Of a stretch of DNA of 49,675 nucleotides, positions 8,671 to 16,590 are shown piece after piece. A program made the position numbers and the translations under genes. This stretch comes from Desulfopila aestuarii DSM 18488 (GTDB lineage Bacteria > Desulfobacterota > Desulfobulbia > Desulfobulbales > Desulfocapsaceae), in NCBI GenBank assembly GCA_945863875.1, contig CAMBBS010000033.1, forward strand, positions 1 to 49,675, given 5' to 3'. Each line of letters begins with the position of its first letter. Position 1 is the first letter of the stretch. Below the pieces are notes generated by a model. It ran no database searches. It was not told the origin of the DNA and was given only the letters and a program-made list of their open reading frames with translations.

Positions 8671-9282
8671 TTAAATCTCAACCAGAAATTTAATTGCCAA
8701 TTCGAGCTGTATCTGGCAATGATTATTTCCAGTTATTGCAACCACCTGACCCGATATCTGAAAACCCTGGGGCACAAAGCGCCGAAACCCGCCGTCTCCG
8801 ATTATTTCGCATGGTTCGAAGACGCCTGCGTTCTTTTTACGGTGCGCATCTTTGACGCCTCGCCGGCGAGGGCCAATACCAACCCCAAGAAGATTTACTG
8901 CGTTGATCACGCGCTGGTGACGTCGATCAGCTCCGGCATTCTGGTCAACTCGGGTCATCTTCTGGAAAACCTGTTGTTCACTGCGCTGCGCCGGGTCACG
9001 CCGGAGATCTTTTCCTACAAGACCAGGGCGGGCCGGGAGGTTGATTTCATTGCCGGACGACAGGGGTCGTCCCGTGTGCTTGTTCAGGTTTGTCAATCGA
9101 TGGCCGACCAGCAAACCCGCAAGCGGGAAATCGCCGCTCTTGCCGAAGCCATGACCGAACTGAAACTGTCGCAAGGCATTATCGTAACGCGTAACGAGGA
9201 AGAGCAGATACAGGTCGATTCCGGAAAGATTGATGTGGTGCCAGCCTGGCGGTTTCTGCTGAATATGCCGGAAAGCACCTGA
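8671..9282 (+). pseudogene. DUF4143 ATPase C-terminal fragment, 5' truncated
   Basis: The open frame (from 8659) carries YCNHLTRYLKTLGHKAPKPA, then FAWFEDACVLFTVRIF, CVDHALVTSISSG, LLENLLFTALRR and SYKTRAGREVDFIA. These are the hallmarks of the DUF4143 C-terminal half of AAA_14-type ATPases, ending in a restriction-endonuclease-like fold with D and K positions. The P-loop ATPase half that should precede it is missing, and the frame runs directly into the IS91 terminus at 8670. The gene was therefore truncated at the IS boundary. The first dozen residues of the open frame are transposon-derived. Any expressed fragment would lack ATP binding. Confidence 0.75.
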
Positions 9283-9339
9283 CATCTATGCCTCGGACCT
9301 TCCCTGGCCCTCAGGCGTCGGATGCATTGAACATAATGG

Positions 9340-9429
9340 GTGAGCAAAAAAATCACGAAAGATTGGTCTGCAAAGGATACGATGTTAGCCGTGAATGAAG
9401 CGGCTTCGACCAGGAAGTCTGTTTTTTAG
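9340..9429 (+). pseudogene. Possible transposase N-terminal stub
   Basis: A 29-codon frame from GTG reads VSKKITKDWSAKDTMLAVNE and ends at TAG 9427. This resembles the helix-turn-helix start of some IS3-type OrfA proteins. It is too short to be sure; nothing else in 9283-9503 looks coding. Confidence 0.25.
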
Positions 9430-9503
9430 GAATGACTTGAAAAGCGATGTCTCATCAGAACCTCCACAAAACAGCAGGTTTGAAGTCAATAGTGAAGGCG
9501 TGA

Positions 9504-9524
9504 GCGCCGTATCAGTAACGGCGC
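9504..9524 (-). terminator. Stem-loop spanning the ctlX stop codon
   Basis: GCGCCGT (9504-9510) and ACGGCGC (9518-9524) form a perfect 7-bp GC-rich stem with a 7-nt loop that contains the ctlX TGA. No U-tract follows on the minus strand, so it may stabilise the mRNA end or act as a weak terminator rather than a classic intrinsic terminator. Confidence 0.4.
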
Positions 9525-10444
9525 GCTAAATGAATTCCCGCCAGCATACAGCGTATCGAGCCGCCGGCCAGCTCGATGGCAGGCACCGGCAATTCGACAA
9601 TCTTCGCCGACTCTTCGATGAAAGATTTCTGCTCTTTGCTGAGAGATGCCGCAGCCCGAGCGGAAATTGCCAGAATACGCCGGCTGCCGGCGGATAATTC
9701 GATGGCATTGCCGGCAAATTCGCTTATCTGACGGCTATCCAGATCAATAACTCTTCGCCCCATGTCGGCAAGTCTTGCCCTGATTTCCTCACGCCGGTTC
9801 GGATCGCGGATAATGTCAAAGCCGACCATGGCAAAGTCGGTGGCGATACACATCATCACATTGGTATGGTAGATTGCCTTGCCCTGCTCGTCGGCGGTCT
9901 CGAAGGCCATTGGTTCAAAGTTGAAATGGGTGCAGAAACGTTCGAGGGGGATCGGATCGGCTCTGTTTGAGCGGGCGGTATACGCCACTCGGGCGATATG
10001 ATCGAGAACCATCGCCCCGGTGCCTTCAAGGAAGAGATTGTCATATTCCAGGCAGGAATAATCGATGGCATCCTGCACGCGGTATTCGGCCTTGAGCATC
10101 TCAATGATATCGTATCGTCTTTCCCGGCGGCGGCTGGGGTTGTACATCGGATAGATGGCCACATGACCCCCGGGATGGGTGGAGAACCAGTTGTTTGGGA
10201 AGACGGAGTCAGGTGTTTCATTTTCGCCCCGGTCCTCAAAAATATGCACCTTCACCCCTTCCTCCTCGAGCCGGGCGGCAACCGCCGTCACTTCGTCATA
10301 GGCTGCTCTGGCGATCTCTTTTGCCGACAGTTCGCCATCCGTTCTTTGAAAGGCGTTGTCCTTGGCGGTTTCCGGATTGGGGTGAAATCGGTGCGGTCGG
10401 ATCATGACCACCGCGCCGGGGGCCTGGATATATCTTGATGTCAT
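9512..10444 (-). CDS. ctlX: CtlX-type citrulline/arginine-family hydrolase
   Basis: A 310-aa member of the amidinotransferase/deiminase (pentein) superfamily, closest in style to CtlX. Visible motifs are VVMIRPHRFHPNPETAKDN at the N-terminus, DSVFPNNWFSTHPGG (substrate Asp/Asn region), LFLEGTGAMVLDH, IYHTNVMMCIA with the catalytic His, and ELAGGSIRCMLAGIH with the catalytic Cys near the C-terminus. Enzymes of this type hydrolyse guanidino or ureido groups; CtlX has been linked to citrulline use. GGGAG lies about 9 nt before the start. It is the second gene after a small conserved protein, next to an arginine-decarboxylase operon, which fits a role in arginine-related nitrogen metabolism. The exact substrate is not readable from sequence. 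Confidence 0.85.
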   Translation of the reverse strand: MTSRYIQAPGAVVMIRPHRFHPNPETAKDNAFQRTDGELSAKEIARAAYDEVTAVAARLEEEGVKVHIFEDRGENETPDSVFPNNWFSTHPGGHVAIYPMYNPSRRRERRYDIIEMLKAEYRVQDAIDYSCLEYDNLFLEGTGAMVLDHIARVAYTARSNRADPIPLERFCTHFNFEPMAFETADEQGKAIYHTNVMMCIATDFAMVGFDIIRDPNRREEIRARLADMGRRVIDLDSRQISEFAGNAIELSAGSRRILAISARAAASLSKEQKSFIEESAKIVELPVPAIELAGGSIRCMLAGIHLARRY

Positions 10445-10500
10445 AACGGGGTCTCCCTGGGAGGCTATTCTCGGACAATCTCCTGTGAAATGGATGGTTT

Positions 10501-10872
10501 TTACAGGGTAAACGATCTGGCCTGGGCAACCTCGATGGCCAGTGTCGAGCGCGAGTTGGCATCCATCGGCAGCTGTTTCTTCTCACACCACAGAGGGAAG
10601 GTTTCCGGATCGATGAAGACCTTGATGACCTGATCCCCCGCCGCTTCGATTTCGGCTTTTTTCTCCTCGGCACGGCTGAGCCAGTGCGCATAGGTCGGCG
10701 GCAGCAGCGCGGCATCATCGAACATGCCGAGAAGCTGTGCGTAGTGCTCCTCTTTATACCAGACCAGGGCCTGAATCATTGGCTGCCTGGCCGGTTCCTT
10801 TTTTTTAACCGTTTTTTCTTTCAGTCTGGCGATTGTCTTTCCCGATCCGGTGTGACTTGTCTTTTTGACCAC
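10501..10872 (-). CDS. Small conserved protein of unknown function upstream of ctlX
   Basis: I chose the GTG at 10872 because CAGGAG sits 6 nt before it. This gives 123 aa with a basic, lysine-rich N-terminal 30 residues. An alternative ATG at 10779 gives a 92-aa form beginning MIQALVWYKEEHYAQLL, which lacks a good ribosome site. The body is mixed alpha/beta with conserved-looking segments PPTYAHWLSRAEEKKAEIEA, KVFIDPETFPLWCEKK and STLAIEVAQARSF. No catalytic motif, signal peptide or membrane segment is visible. It lies 56 bp upstream of ctlX on the same strand, so the two are probably co-transcribed. Confidence 0.65.
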   Translation of the reverse strand: MVKKTSHTGSGKTIARLKEKTVKKKEPARQPMIQALVWYKEEHYAQLLGMFDDAALLPPTYAHWLSRAEEKKAEIEAAGDQVIKVFIDPETFPLWCEKKQLPMDANSRSTLAIEVAQARSFTL

Positions 10873-11244
10873 GAAAATCTCCTGATATGTTATATGCGAC
10901 AGCCCATGGACAGTGCATGCTCTGGTTGTAAACATGTCCTCGAAATATATGGCTGCAGAACATAATCCCTCGACGAGGGGATGTAAAGCAGGACGACGAT
11001 TGCATATGAGTGGAACCGATATATCCCTTGGCTTGGTGTATCCGGTCATCGCACCAGCCAATCCCTTAAAACGAAGAGCAGTTGCGTAAACAGAGAATCG
11101 GGTAATATTAATTTTCCATGAGTTTTCAGTGGATTTCATTGACGGCAACTGTCGGTTTCTAGTACTTTATGAGGTTTATGGAGAGGAAAAAGAACAAGGT
11201 GGCGTTCGCCCTCTGTCTCATTTCAAGGTGTAGGTGGAAATAGT
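10873..11244. promoter_or_regulatory. Divergent intergenic region between the ctlX and speA operons
   Basis: No gene is convincing here. A 13-bp palindrome CCCTCGACGAGGG at 10967-10979 lies about 95 bp upstream of the small gene preceding ctlX and is a candidate regulator site. Promoters for both directions should be in this region or just to its right, but I see no strong pair of boxes for the minus-strand operon. Confidence 0.4.
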
Positions 11245-11273
11245 GTTGACCTGATCCGGTCAACATATATTTT
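11245..11273 (+). promoter_or_regulatory. Palindrome overlapping a candidate speA promoter
   Basis: GTTGACC (11245-11251) and GGTCAAC (11258-11264) form a perfect 7-bp inverted repeat around TGATCC. The left arm contains TTGACC, a good -35 box, and TATTTT at 11268-11273 follows with a 16-bp spacer. A repressor bound to this palindrome would block the promoter. Site and promoter are inferred. Confidence 0.45.
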
Positions 11274-11288
11274 ACAAGTGTTTTTATT

Positions 11289-11316
11289 GCCGGCCAGTTT
11301 CTGGTCCGGCGTTTTT
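11289..11316 (+). terminator. Terminator-like hairpin in the speA leader
   Basis: GCCGG-CCAG and CTGG-T-CCGGC (11289-11310) pair into a GC-rich stem with one bulge and a TTT loop. GTTTTT follows at 11311-11316, the form of an intrinsic terminator. It ends only 5 bp before the speA ATG, and no ribosome binding site is evident between them. This raises the possibility of attenuation or another leader-based control. Confidence 0.5.
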
Positions 11317-11321
11317 GTGAA

Positions 11322-13247
11322 ATGGTGGAAGAATTGGCTGATTTTTTTGAACGTTGGACGGTTGAAAAGTCGTCGGAGTTGTATCGGGTCGCTGAATGGA
11401 GCGGCGGATATTTCAGAGTTTCCGAAAACGGCGACATGCTCGTGCAGCCGTCACCAAAGGCGAGCGATCGGGCCGTCTCAATCCCGGAAATTGTCGAAGG
11501 ACTGAAGGAACGTGGCCTCGACATGCCTGTCCTGCTGCGCATAGAAAATATCCTTGATGCGCAGATCTCCGAACTGAATGAAACCTTCATCGCGGCGATG
11601 AAGGATCTTGGTTATCACGGTAATTTCATGGGGGCCTATCCGATCAAGGTCAACCAGCAAAAACAGGTGATCGACGCCATGGTCCACTATGGTGCGCCGT
11701 ATCACCATGGTCTCGAGGCCGGCAGTAAGGCCGAGCTGATTGCCGCCATGGGCATGATGGTCGACAAGCAGGCGCCGCTTATCTGCAACGGCTACAAGGA
11801 TGAAGAGTTTGTTGATCTGGCTCTGCATGCGATGAAACTCGGTTTTCGCTGTATTCTCGTAGTGGAAATGCCGAGTGAGCTGCCGCTGATTATCGAGCGA
11901 TCCCGTGCCCTTGGGACGAAACCGGTCCTGGGCGTACGTATAAAGCTGGCCATGCAGGGCGGAGGACACTGGGCGGAATCGGGCGGGGAACGATCCATTT
12001 TCGGCCTGAATACCACCCAGCTGATTCATGCGGTCGACCTGCTGCAAAAAGAGGGCATGCTCGACTGTCTGCAGATGGTGCACTATCACCTAGGCTCGCA
12101 GATATCCAATATTCGCGAGATTCGTACGGCGGTCGGCGAGGCCTGTCGAGTCTATGCCGGGCTGGTGAAAGAGGGGGCAGCCATGCAGTATATCGATCTG
12201 GGCGGTGGCCTCGCCGTTGACTATGACGGCTCCCAGTCGAATTTTCTCAGCAGCCGGAACTACACCCTCAACGAATATTGCACGGATATTATCGAGGCGG
12301 TGATGACCACGCTTGACGAGGAGGACATTCCGCATCCGACAATTATCACCGAAACCGGCCGGGCCCTGGTCGCCTACTATTCCGTCCTGCTCTTCAATGT
12401 CCTCGATAAGACGGTCTTTGAACCGGACTCCCTGCCGGAGAAACTGCCTGAAGATGGCCCACCCCAGTTGATCAATATGCTGGAATCGATGGAAAACCTG
12501 TCGATTCGTAATCTCCAGGAGACCTTGAACGATGCCATTTACTATCGTGATGAGGTGCGCCAGCTGTTTAACCGCGGCCAGATCACCCTGCGGGAAAGGT
12601 CCCTTGCCGAAAATCTGTTCTGGACCATCCTCAACCGTATCCTCAAGACCGGCAAGGAGCTGAAAAACGCCCCGGCTGAGATCAATGAAATCGAGCGCCT
12701 GCTCTCCGATATCTACTATTGTAATTTCAGTTTGTTTCAATCGCTGCCGGACAGCTGGGCCATCGACCAGCTCTTCCCGGTCATGCCTATTCATCGGCTC
12801 AATGAAAAGCCGACGCGAAATGCCATCATTGCCGATATCACCTGCGACTGTGACGGCAAGATCGATCGTTTCGTCGACCGCTTCGGTGCCAAACGTTTTC
12901 TGCCGCTGCATGAAATGAACGATTCCGAGGAATATTATCTGGGGGTTTTTCTTGTCGGTGCCTACCAGGAAACCCTGGGCGATCTGCATAATCTTCTTGG
13001 CGATACCAACGTGGTGACGGTCAGTCTGCACCAGGACGGGAAATATGATTTTTCCGGCGAACTCGAGGGCGATACGGTGGCCGATATCCTGTCCTATGTC
13101 GAATATGATCCGAAACGGCTGTTGATGAAGTTTCGAAAAACGGCGGAAACCGCAGTCAAGGAAGGTCTGATTTCGCCCCTTGAGCGGAAAGAGGTAATGC
13201 AGGCTTATGAGGCGGGGTTGCGCGGGTATACTTATTTTGAACGATAA
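11322..13247 (+). CDS. speA: Biosynthetic arginine decarboxylase
   Basis: A 641-aa protein of the usual SpeA length. It is a PLP fold-III decarboxylase converting arginine to agmatine. The PLP lysine is K109 in GAYPIKVNQQKQV; the glycine loop LGGGLAVDYDGS and the C-terminal catalytic ITCDCDGKIDRF segment are present. The N-terminus ERWTVEKSSELYRVAEWSGG matches bacterial SpeA starts, so ATG 11322 is about right, though no Shine-Dalgarno is visible and a terminator-like hairpin ends just upstream. It is the first gene of a tight four-gene operon that continues into polyamine synthesis, with 16 bp to the next start. Confidence 0.95.
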   Translation: MVEELADFFERWTVEKSSELYRVAEWSGGYFRVSENGDMLVQPSPKASDRAVSIPEIVEGLKERGLDMPVLLRIENILDAQISELNETFIAAMKDLGYHGNFMGAYPIKVNQQKQVIDAMVHYGAPYHHGLEAGSKAELIAAMGMMVDKQAPLICNGYKDEEFVDLALHAMKLGFRCILVVEMPSELPLIIERSRALGTKPVLGVRIKLAMQGGGHWAESGGERSIFGLNTTQLIHAVDLLQKEGMLDCLQMVHYHLGSQISNIREIRTAVGEACRVYAGLVKEGAAMQYIDLGGGLAVDYDGSQSNFLSSRNYTLNEYCTDIIEAVMTTLDEEDIPHPTIITETGRALVAYYSVLLFNVLDKTVFEPDSLPEKLPEDGPPQLINMLESMENLSIRNLQETLNDAIYYRDEVRQLFNRGQITLRERSLAENLFWTILNRILKTGKELKNAPAEINEIERLLSDIYYCNFSLFQSLPDSWAIDQLFPVMPIHRLNEKPTRNAIIADITCDCDGKIDRFVDRFGAKRFLPLHEMNDSEEYYLGVFLVGAYQETLGDLHNLLGDTNVVTVSLHQDGKYDFSGELEGDTVADILSYVEYDPKRLLMKFRKTAETAVKEGLISPLERKEVMQAYEAGLRGYTYFER

Positions 13248-13263
13248 CATCAGGGAGGTCGGG

Positions 13264-14457
13264 ATGGCGAAGATATTGATTATCGGCGCCGGCGGAGTTG
13301 CCGGGGTGACGGCGCATAAGTGCGCTTTTCTTGCAGACAGTTTTACGGAAATTGTCCTTGCCAGCAGGACGCTGGCCAAATGTGAGGCGATTGCCGCGGG
13401 TATCAAAGAGCGCACCGGCAGAACCATTGCCGTACGGCAGCTCGATGCCGATAAGGTCGACCAGACTGTCGCGCTGATCAACGAGGTGCAGCCGGACCTG
13501 CTCGTCAATCTGGCCCTGCCGTACCAGGATCTGGCGCTGATGGACGCCTGTCTGGCAACCGGCATTGATTATCTCGATACCGCCAATTACGAGCCGCCGG
13601 ATGTGGCCAAGTTCGAGTACAGATGGCAGTGGGCCTATCGGGAACGTTTTGCCAAGGCCGGACTGATGGCCCTGCTCGGTTCCGGCTTTGATCCGGGGGT
13701 GACCAATGTTTTCTGCGCCTGGGCACAGAAGCACCACTTTGATGAAATCCATGAGCTGGATATCATTGACTGCAATGCCGGAGATCACGGACAGCATTTC
13801 GCCACCAACTTCAACCCGGAGATAAATATCCGCGAGATCACCCAGCGGGGGCGTTACTGGGAGCATGGCGAGTGGGTGGAGACTGACCCGCTGTCCTGGT
13901 CCATGAACTATGATTTTCCGGATGGTATCGGACCGAAAAAATGTTTTCTGATGTACCATGAAGAGCTGGAGTCGCTGGTCATGCATCTGCGCGGGCTGAA
14001 GCGGGCGAGGTTCTGGATGACCTTTGGCGAACAGTATCTCACCCATCTGCGGGTCCTGGAAAATGTCGGCATGACCCGCATCGATCCGGTGGAGTTTGAC
14101 GGTCGGCAGATCATCCCCATCCAGTTTTTGAAAAAAGTGCTGCCCGAGCCTTCGTCGCTTGGCCCGTTGACCAAAGGCAAGACCTGTATCGGCTGTGTTA
14201 TGAAAGGTATCAAGGATGGCAAAGAGAAAAAGCTTTATGTCTATAATATCTGCAGCCACGAAGAGGCGTACCGGGAAGTTGGTTCCCAGGCGATCAGCTA
14301 TACCACCGGCGTGCCGGCGATGATCGGCGCCAAGCTGATGCTCGATAAAACCTGGCACCGGCCCGGGGTGTGGCATATGGAACAGTTCGATCCCGATCCG
14401 TTTATGGACGCCCTGAATCGTTACGGCCTGCCATGGACCGCCGTTGAATTAAAATGA
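13264..14457 (+). CDS. Carboxynorspermidine/carboxyspermidine synthase (saccharopine dehydrogenase family)
   Basis: A 397-aa NAD(P)-dependent protein. The Rossmann glycine motif is at the N-terminus (ILIIGAGGVAGVTAHKCA), followed by IVLASRTLAKCEAIA and LVNLALPYQDLALMDACL, typical of the saccharopine-dehydrogenase fold. In the operon context it is the enzyme that reductively condenses a diamine (putrescine or diaminopropane) with aspartate semialdehyde. ATG 13264 has GGGAGG 7 nt upstream; upstream in-frame codons overlap speA and are not needed. Its stop overlaps the nspC start (ATGA), indicating translational coupling. The choice between the spermidine and norspermidine product cannot be made from sequence. 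Confidence 0.9.
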   Translation: MAKILIIGAGGVAGVTAHKCAFLADSFTEIVLASRTLAKCEAIAAGIKERTGRTIAVRQLDADKVDQTVALINEVQPDLLVNLALPYQDLALMDACLATGIDYLDTANYEPPDVAKFEYRWQWAYRERFAKAGLMALLGSGFDPGVTNVFCAWAQKHHFDEIHELDIIDCNAGDHGQHFATNFNPEINIREITQRGRYWEHGEWVETDPLSWSMNYDFPDGIGPKKCFLMYHEELESLVMHLRGLKRARFWMTFGEQYLTHLRVLENVGMTRIDPVEFDGRQIIPIQFLKKVLPEPSSLGPLTKGKTCIGCVMKGIKDGKEKKLYVYNICSHEEAYREVGSQAISYTTGVPAMIGAKLMLDKTWHRPGVWHMEQFDPDPFMDALNRYGLPWTAVELK

Positions 14458-15632
14458 ACGGCGCTCGGCAATACCGTTTTGATCCCGCGCGGCTGAACAC
14501 CCCCTGTTACCTGGTGGATGCCGGCCTGCTGCGGCACAATCTGCAGATCCTCGGGGAGGTGAAGGCGCAGACCGGCTGCAAGATACTGCTGGCCCTGAAG
14601 TGTTTTGCCATGTTCCGGCTGTTTCCGCTTATTGCCGGGACGCTGGATGGGGTCTGTGCCAGCTCCCCCCATGAGGCGCGACTTGGTTTTGAGGAGTTCG
14701 GCAAAGAGGTGCATACCTTCGGCGCCGCCTATTCCCTTGCCGATATGCGGGAACTCTGTCGCACCTCGGACCATATTCTGTTTAACTCCTGTGCCCAGCT
14801 TGAACGATTCAAACCGATGATTATGGACCACGCTGCCCGGTCCGGCAAGGAAATCGAGCTGGGCATTCGTATTAATCCGGAGCACAGTGAGGGGGCGGTG
14901 GCGATGTACGATCCCTGCGCACCGGGATCCCGTCTCGGCCTTCGGCGGGACCAGCTGCGCGAGGTGGGGCAGGAGCTGCTGCACGGCGTGACCGGCCTGC
15001 ACTGGCATAACCTGTGTGAGCAGGATGCCGATTGTCTCGAACGGACGGTCCGCGCGGTGGAGGAGCGCTTTGGTGACCTGATTCCCCGGATGCGCTATGT
15101 CAATTTCGGCGGTGGACATCATATCACCCGGCCCGGCTATGATCTTCCGCGGCTGATCCGGGTTATCAACGAGTTTAAAACGAAGTGGGGCGTGCAGGTC
15201 TATCTCGAGCCGGGGGAGGCGGTGGCCCTCAACTGCGGCTACCTGGTCAGTACGGTGCTCGATGTGCTGCACGCCGATATCGATATTGCCATCATCGACG
15301 CTTCGGTGCCGGCGCATATGCCTGATGTGCTGGAAATGCCCTATCGGCCGCATATTATCGGCGCAGGCGAACCGGGAGAAAAAGTGCATTCCTGCCGGAT
15401 CGGCGGCTTGTCCTGTCTCGCCGGTGATGTGGCGGGAACGTACTCCTTTGACCAGCCGCTGGCGGTGGGAGACCGCCTGGTGTTCAGTGATATGGCCATT
15501 TACACCATGGTCAAGAACAACACCTTCAACGGGGTGGGTTTGCCCTCCATGTACCTCTACGAGCCGGATGACGACAGCTATGAGTGTGTTCGATCATTTG
15601 GCTATGAAGATTTTAAAAACAGGTTGTCGTAG
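14454..15632 (+). CDS. nspC: Carboxynorspermidine/carboxyspermidine decarboxylase
   Basis: A 392-aa fold-III PLP decarboxylase. The PLP lysine is K49 in ILLALKCFAMF. Other landmarks are HTFGAAYSLADM, GLHWHNLCEQ, NFGGGHHITR, VYLEPGEAV, HMPDVLEMPYRPH and SCLAGDVAGTYSF, where the CLAGD segment supplies the catalytic Cys/Asp. It removes the carboxyl group from the product of the preceding synthase to give (nor)spermidine. The segment before HMPDVLE reads IDASVPA, whereas relatives as I remember them often have a Cys here; this is worth an alignment check. It is coupled to the upstream gene by a 4-bp overlap and followed after 12 bp by speB. Confidence 0.92.
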   Translation: MNGARQYRFDPARLNTPCYLVDAGLLRHNLQILGEVKAQTGCKILLALKCFAMFRLFPLIAGTLDGVCASSPHEARLGFEEFGKEVHTFGAAYSLADMRELCRTSDHILFNSCAQLERFKPMIMDHAARSGKEIELGIRINPEHSEGAVAMYDPCAPGSRLGLRRDQLREVGQELLHGVTGLHWHNLCEQDADCLERTVRAVEERFGDLIPRMRYVNFGGGHHITRPGYDLPRLIRVINEFKTKWGVQVYLEPGEAVALNCGYLVSTVLDVLHADIDIAIIDASVPAHMPDVLEMPYRPHIIGAGEPGEKVHSCRIGGLSCLAGDVAGTYSFDQPLAVGDRLVFSDMAIYTMVKNNTFNGVGLPSMYLYEPDDDSYECVRSFGYEDFKNRLS

Positions 15633-15644
15633 GAGAAGAAAATC

Positions 15645-16583
15645 GTGCAGACGGACAATTTCCCCGCTTTTCTCGAGTCGGAGTCAGCCGGGCAGGAAGA
15701 GCACACCAAGAGTGATTCGCTCTTTCATATCATCCCCGTGCCACTGGAACAGACCGTCTCCTACGGCGGTGGAACGGCCGGGGGCCCCGCGGCCATCCTC
15801 GAGGCCTCGCAGCAGCTGGAGCGCTGGGATGGTTTTTCCGAGCCGATTAGTGCCGGAATTGATACCGGGCCATGTATCGACTGTTCCGGTGATATCACAG
15901 TCATTTTCGGGCGTATTGAAAAGGCCGTGCTGGCCATCGCCGAACGCGACAAAATACCCGTGGTGCTCGGCGGCGAGCATACGGTCAGCCTGGCGCCGAT
16001 ACGGGTTCTGGCCAGGAGATACTCCGAGCCGATCGGTATCGTCCAGCTCGATGCCCATGCCGACCTGCGCGACAGCTACGGGGGGTCCCCCTTCAGCCAT
16101 GCCTGTGTCATGCGCCGGGCTCTCGAGGAGTGCGGCTGCCGGTTGTTTCAGTTCGGGGTGCGCGCTCTGTGCCGGGCGGAGGTCGAGTACCGTACCACGC
16201 ATCGGGTCGGCCATCTCGACGGCCGGGCGATTGCCACCGCCAACCTCGCCGATTTTGTCTTGCCCGCTGATTTCCCGCACAATATCTATCTGACTCTTGA
16301 TGTCGACGGTCTTGACCCGTCCGTCATCGGCGCCACCGGAACGCCCGTACCCGGTGGGGCAAGCTGGCACCAGACCCTGATCTTTCTCGAACGGGCCATC
16401 GCCGGCAGGAACGTTGTTGGTTTTGATCTGGTTGAGCTGGCTCCGAGGCAGGGTGACCATGGTTCTGATTTTGCCGCAGCGCAGCTGGTGTATACAGTTA
16501 TGGGTATAATCTGCCGTAATCTGGGTATGCACGAAGAGGCTGTCCGAGAATGCCCTTTTCCCGCTCAAAAAAAAGGCTCTTGA
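15645..16583 (+). CDS. speB: Agmatinase
   Basis: A 312-aa ureohydrolase that would convert agmatine to putrescine and urea. Mn-binding motifs are complete: VVLGGEHTVS, VQLDAHADLRDSYGG and LTLDVDGLDPSVIGATGTP; the SYGGGTAGGP segment near residue 40 is also typical. The GTG start at 15645 is supported by AGGAGAAG 7 nt upstream. It completes the arginine-agmatine-putrescine route begun by speA in the same operon. The other enzymes of the arginase superfamily (arginase, formiminoglutamase) are less likely given speA. It ends 7 bp from a convergent kinase gene, and no clear terminator is visible between them. Confidence 0.92.
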   Translation: MQTDNFPAFLESESAGQEEHTKSDSLFHIIPVPLEQTVSYGGGTAGGPAAILEASQQLERWDGFSEPISAGIDTGPCIDCSGDITVIFGRIEKAVLAIAERDKIPVVLGGEHTVSLAPIRVLARRYSEPIGIVQLDAHADLRDSYGGSPFSHACVMRRALEECGCRLFQFGVRALCRAEVEYRTTHRVGHLDGRAIATANLADFVLPADFPHNIYLTLDVDGLDPSVIGATGTPVPGGASWHQTLIFLERAIAGRNVVGFDLVELAPRQGDHGSDFAAAQLVYTVMGIICRNLGMHEEAVRECPFPAQKKGS

Positions 16584-16590
16584 CTGTCTT

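Noticed and set aside
12090-13565. Long minus-strand open frame of 491 codons
   Set aside because: It lies antisense across speA and the next gene. Its translation has no recognisable domain, while the plus strand encodes well-known enzymes there.
13156-14376. Long minus-strand open frame of 406 codons
   Set aside because: Antisense to the carboxynorspermidine synthase gene; GC-rich codon structure produces such shadows.
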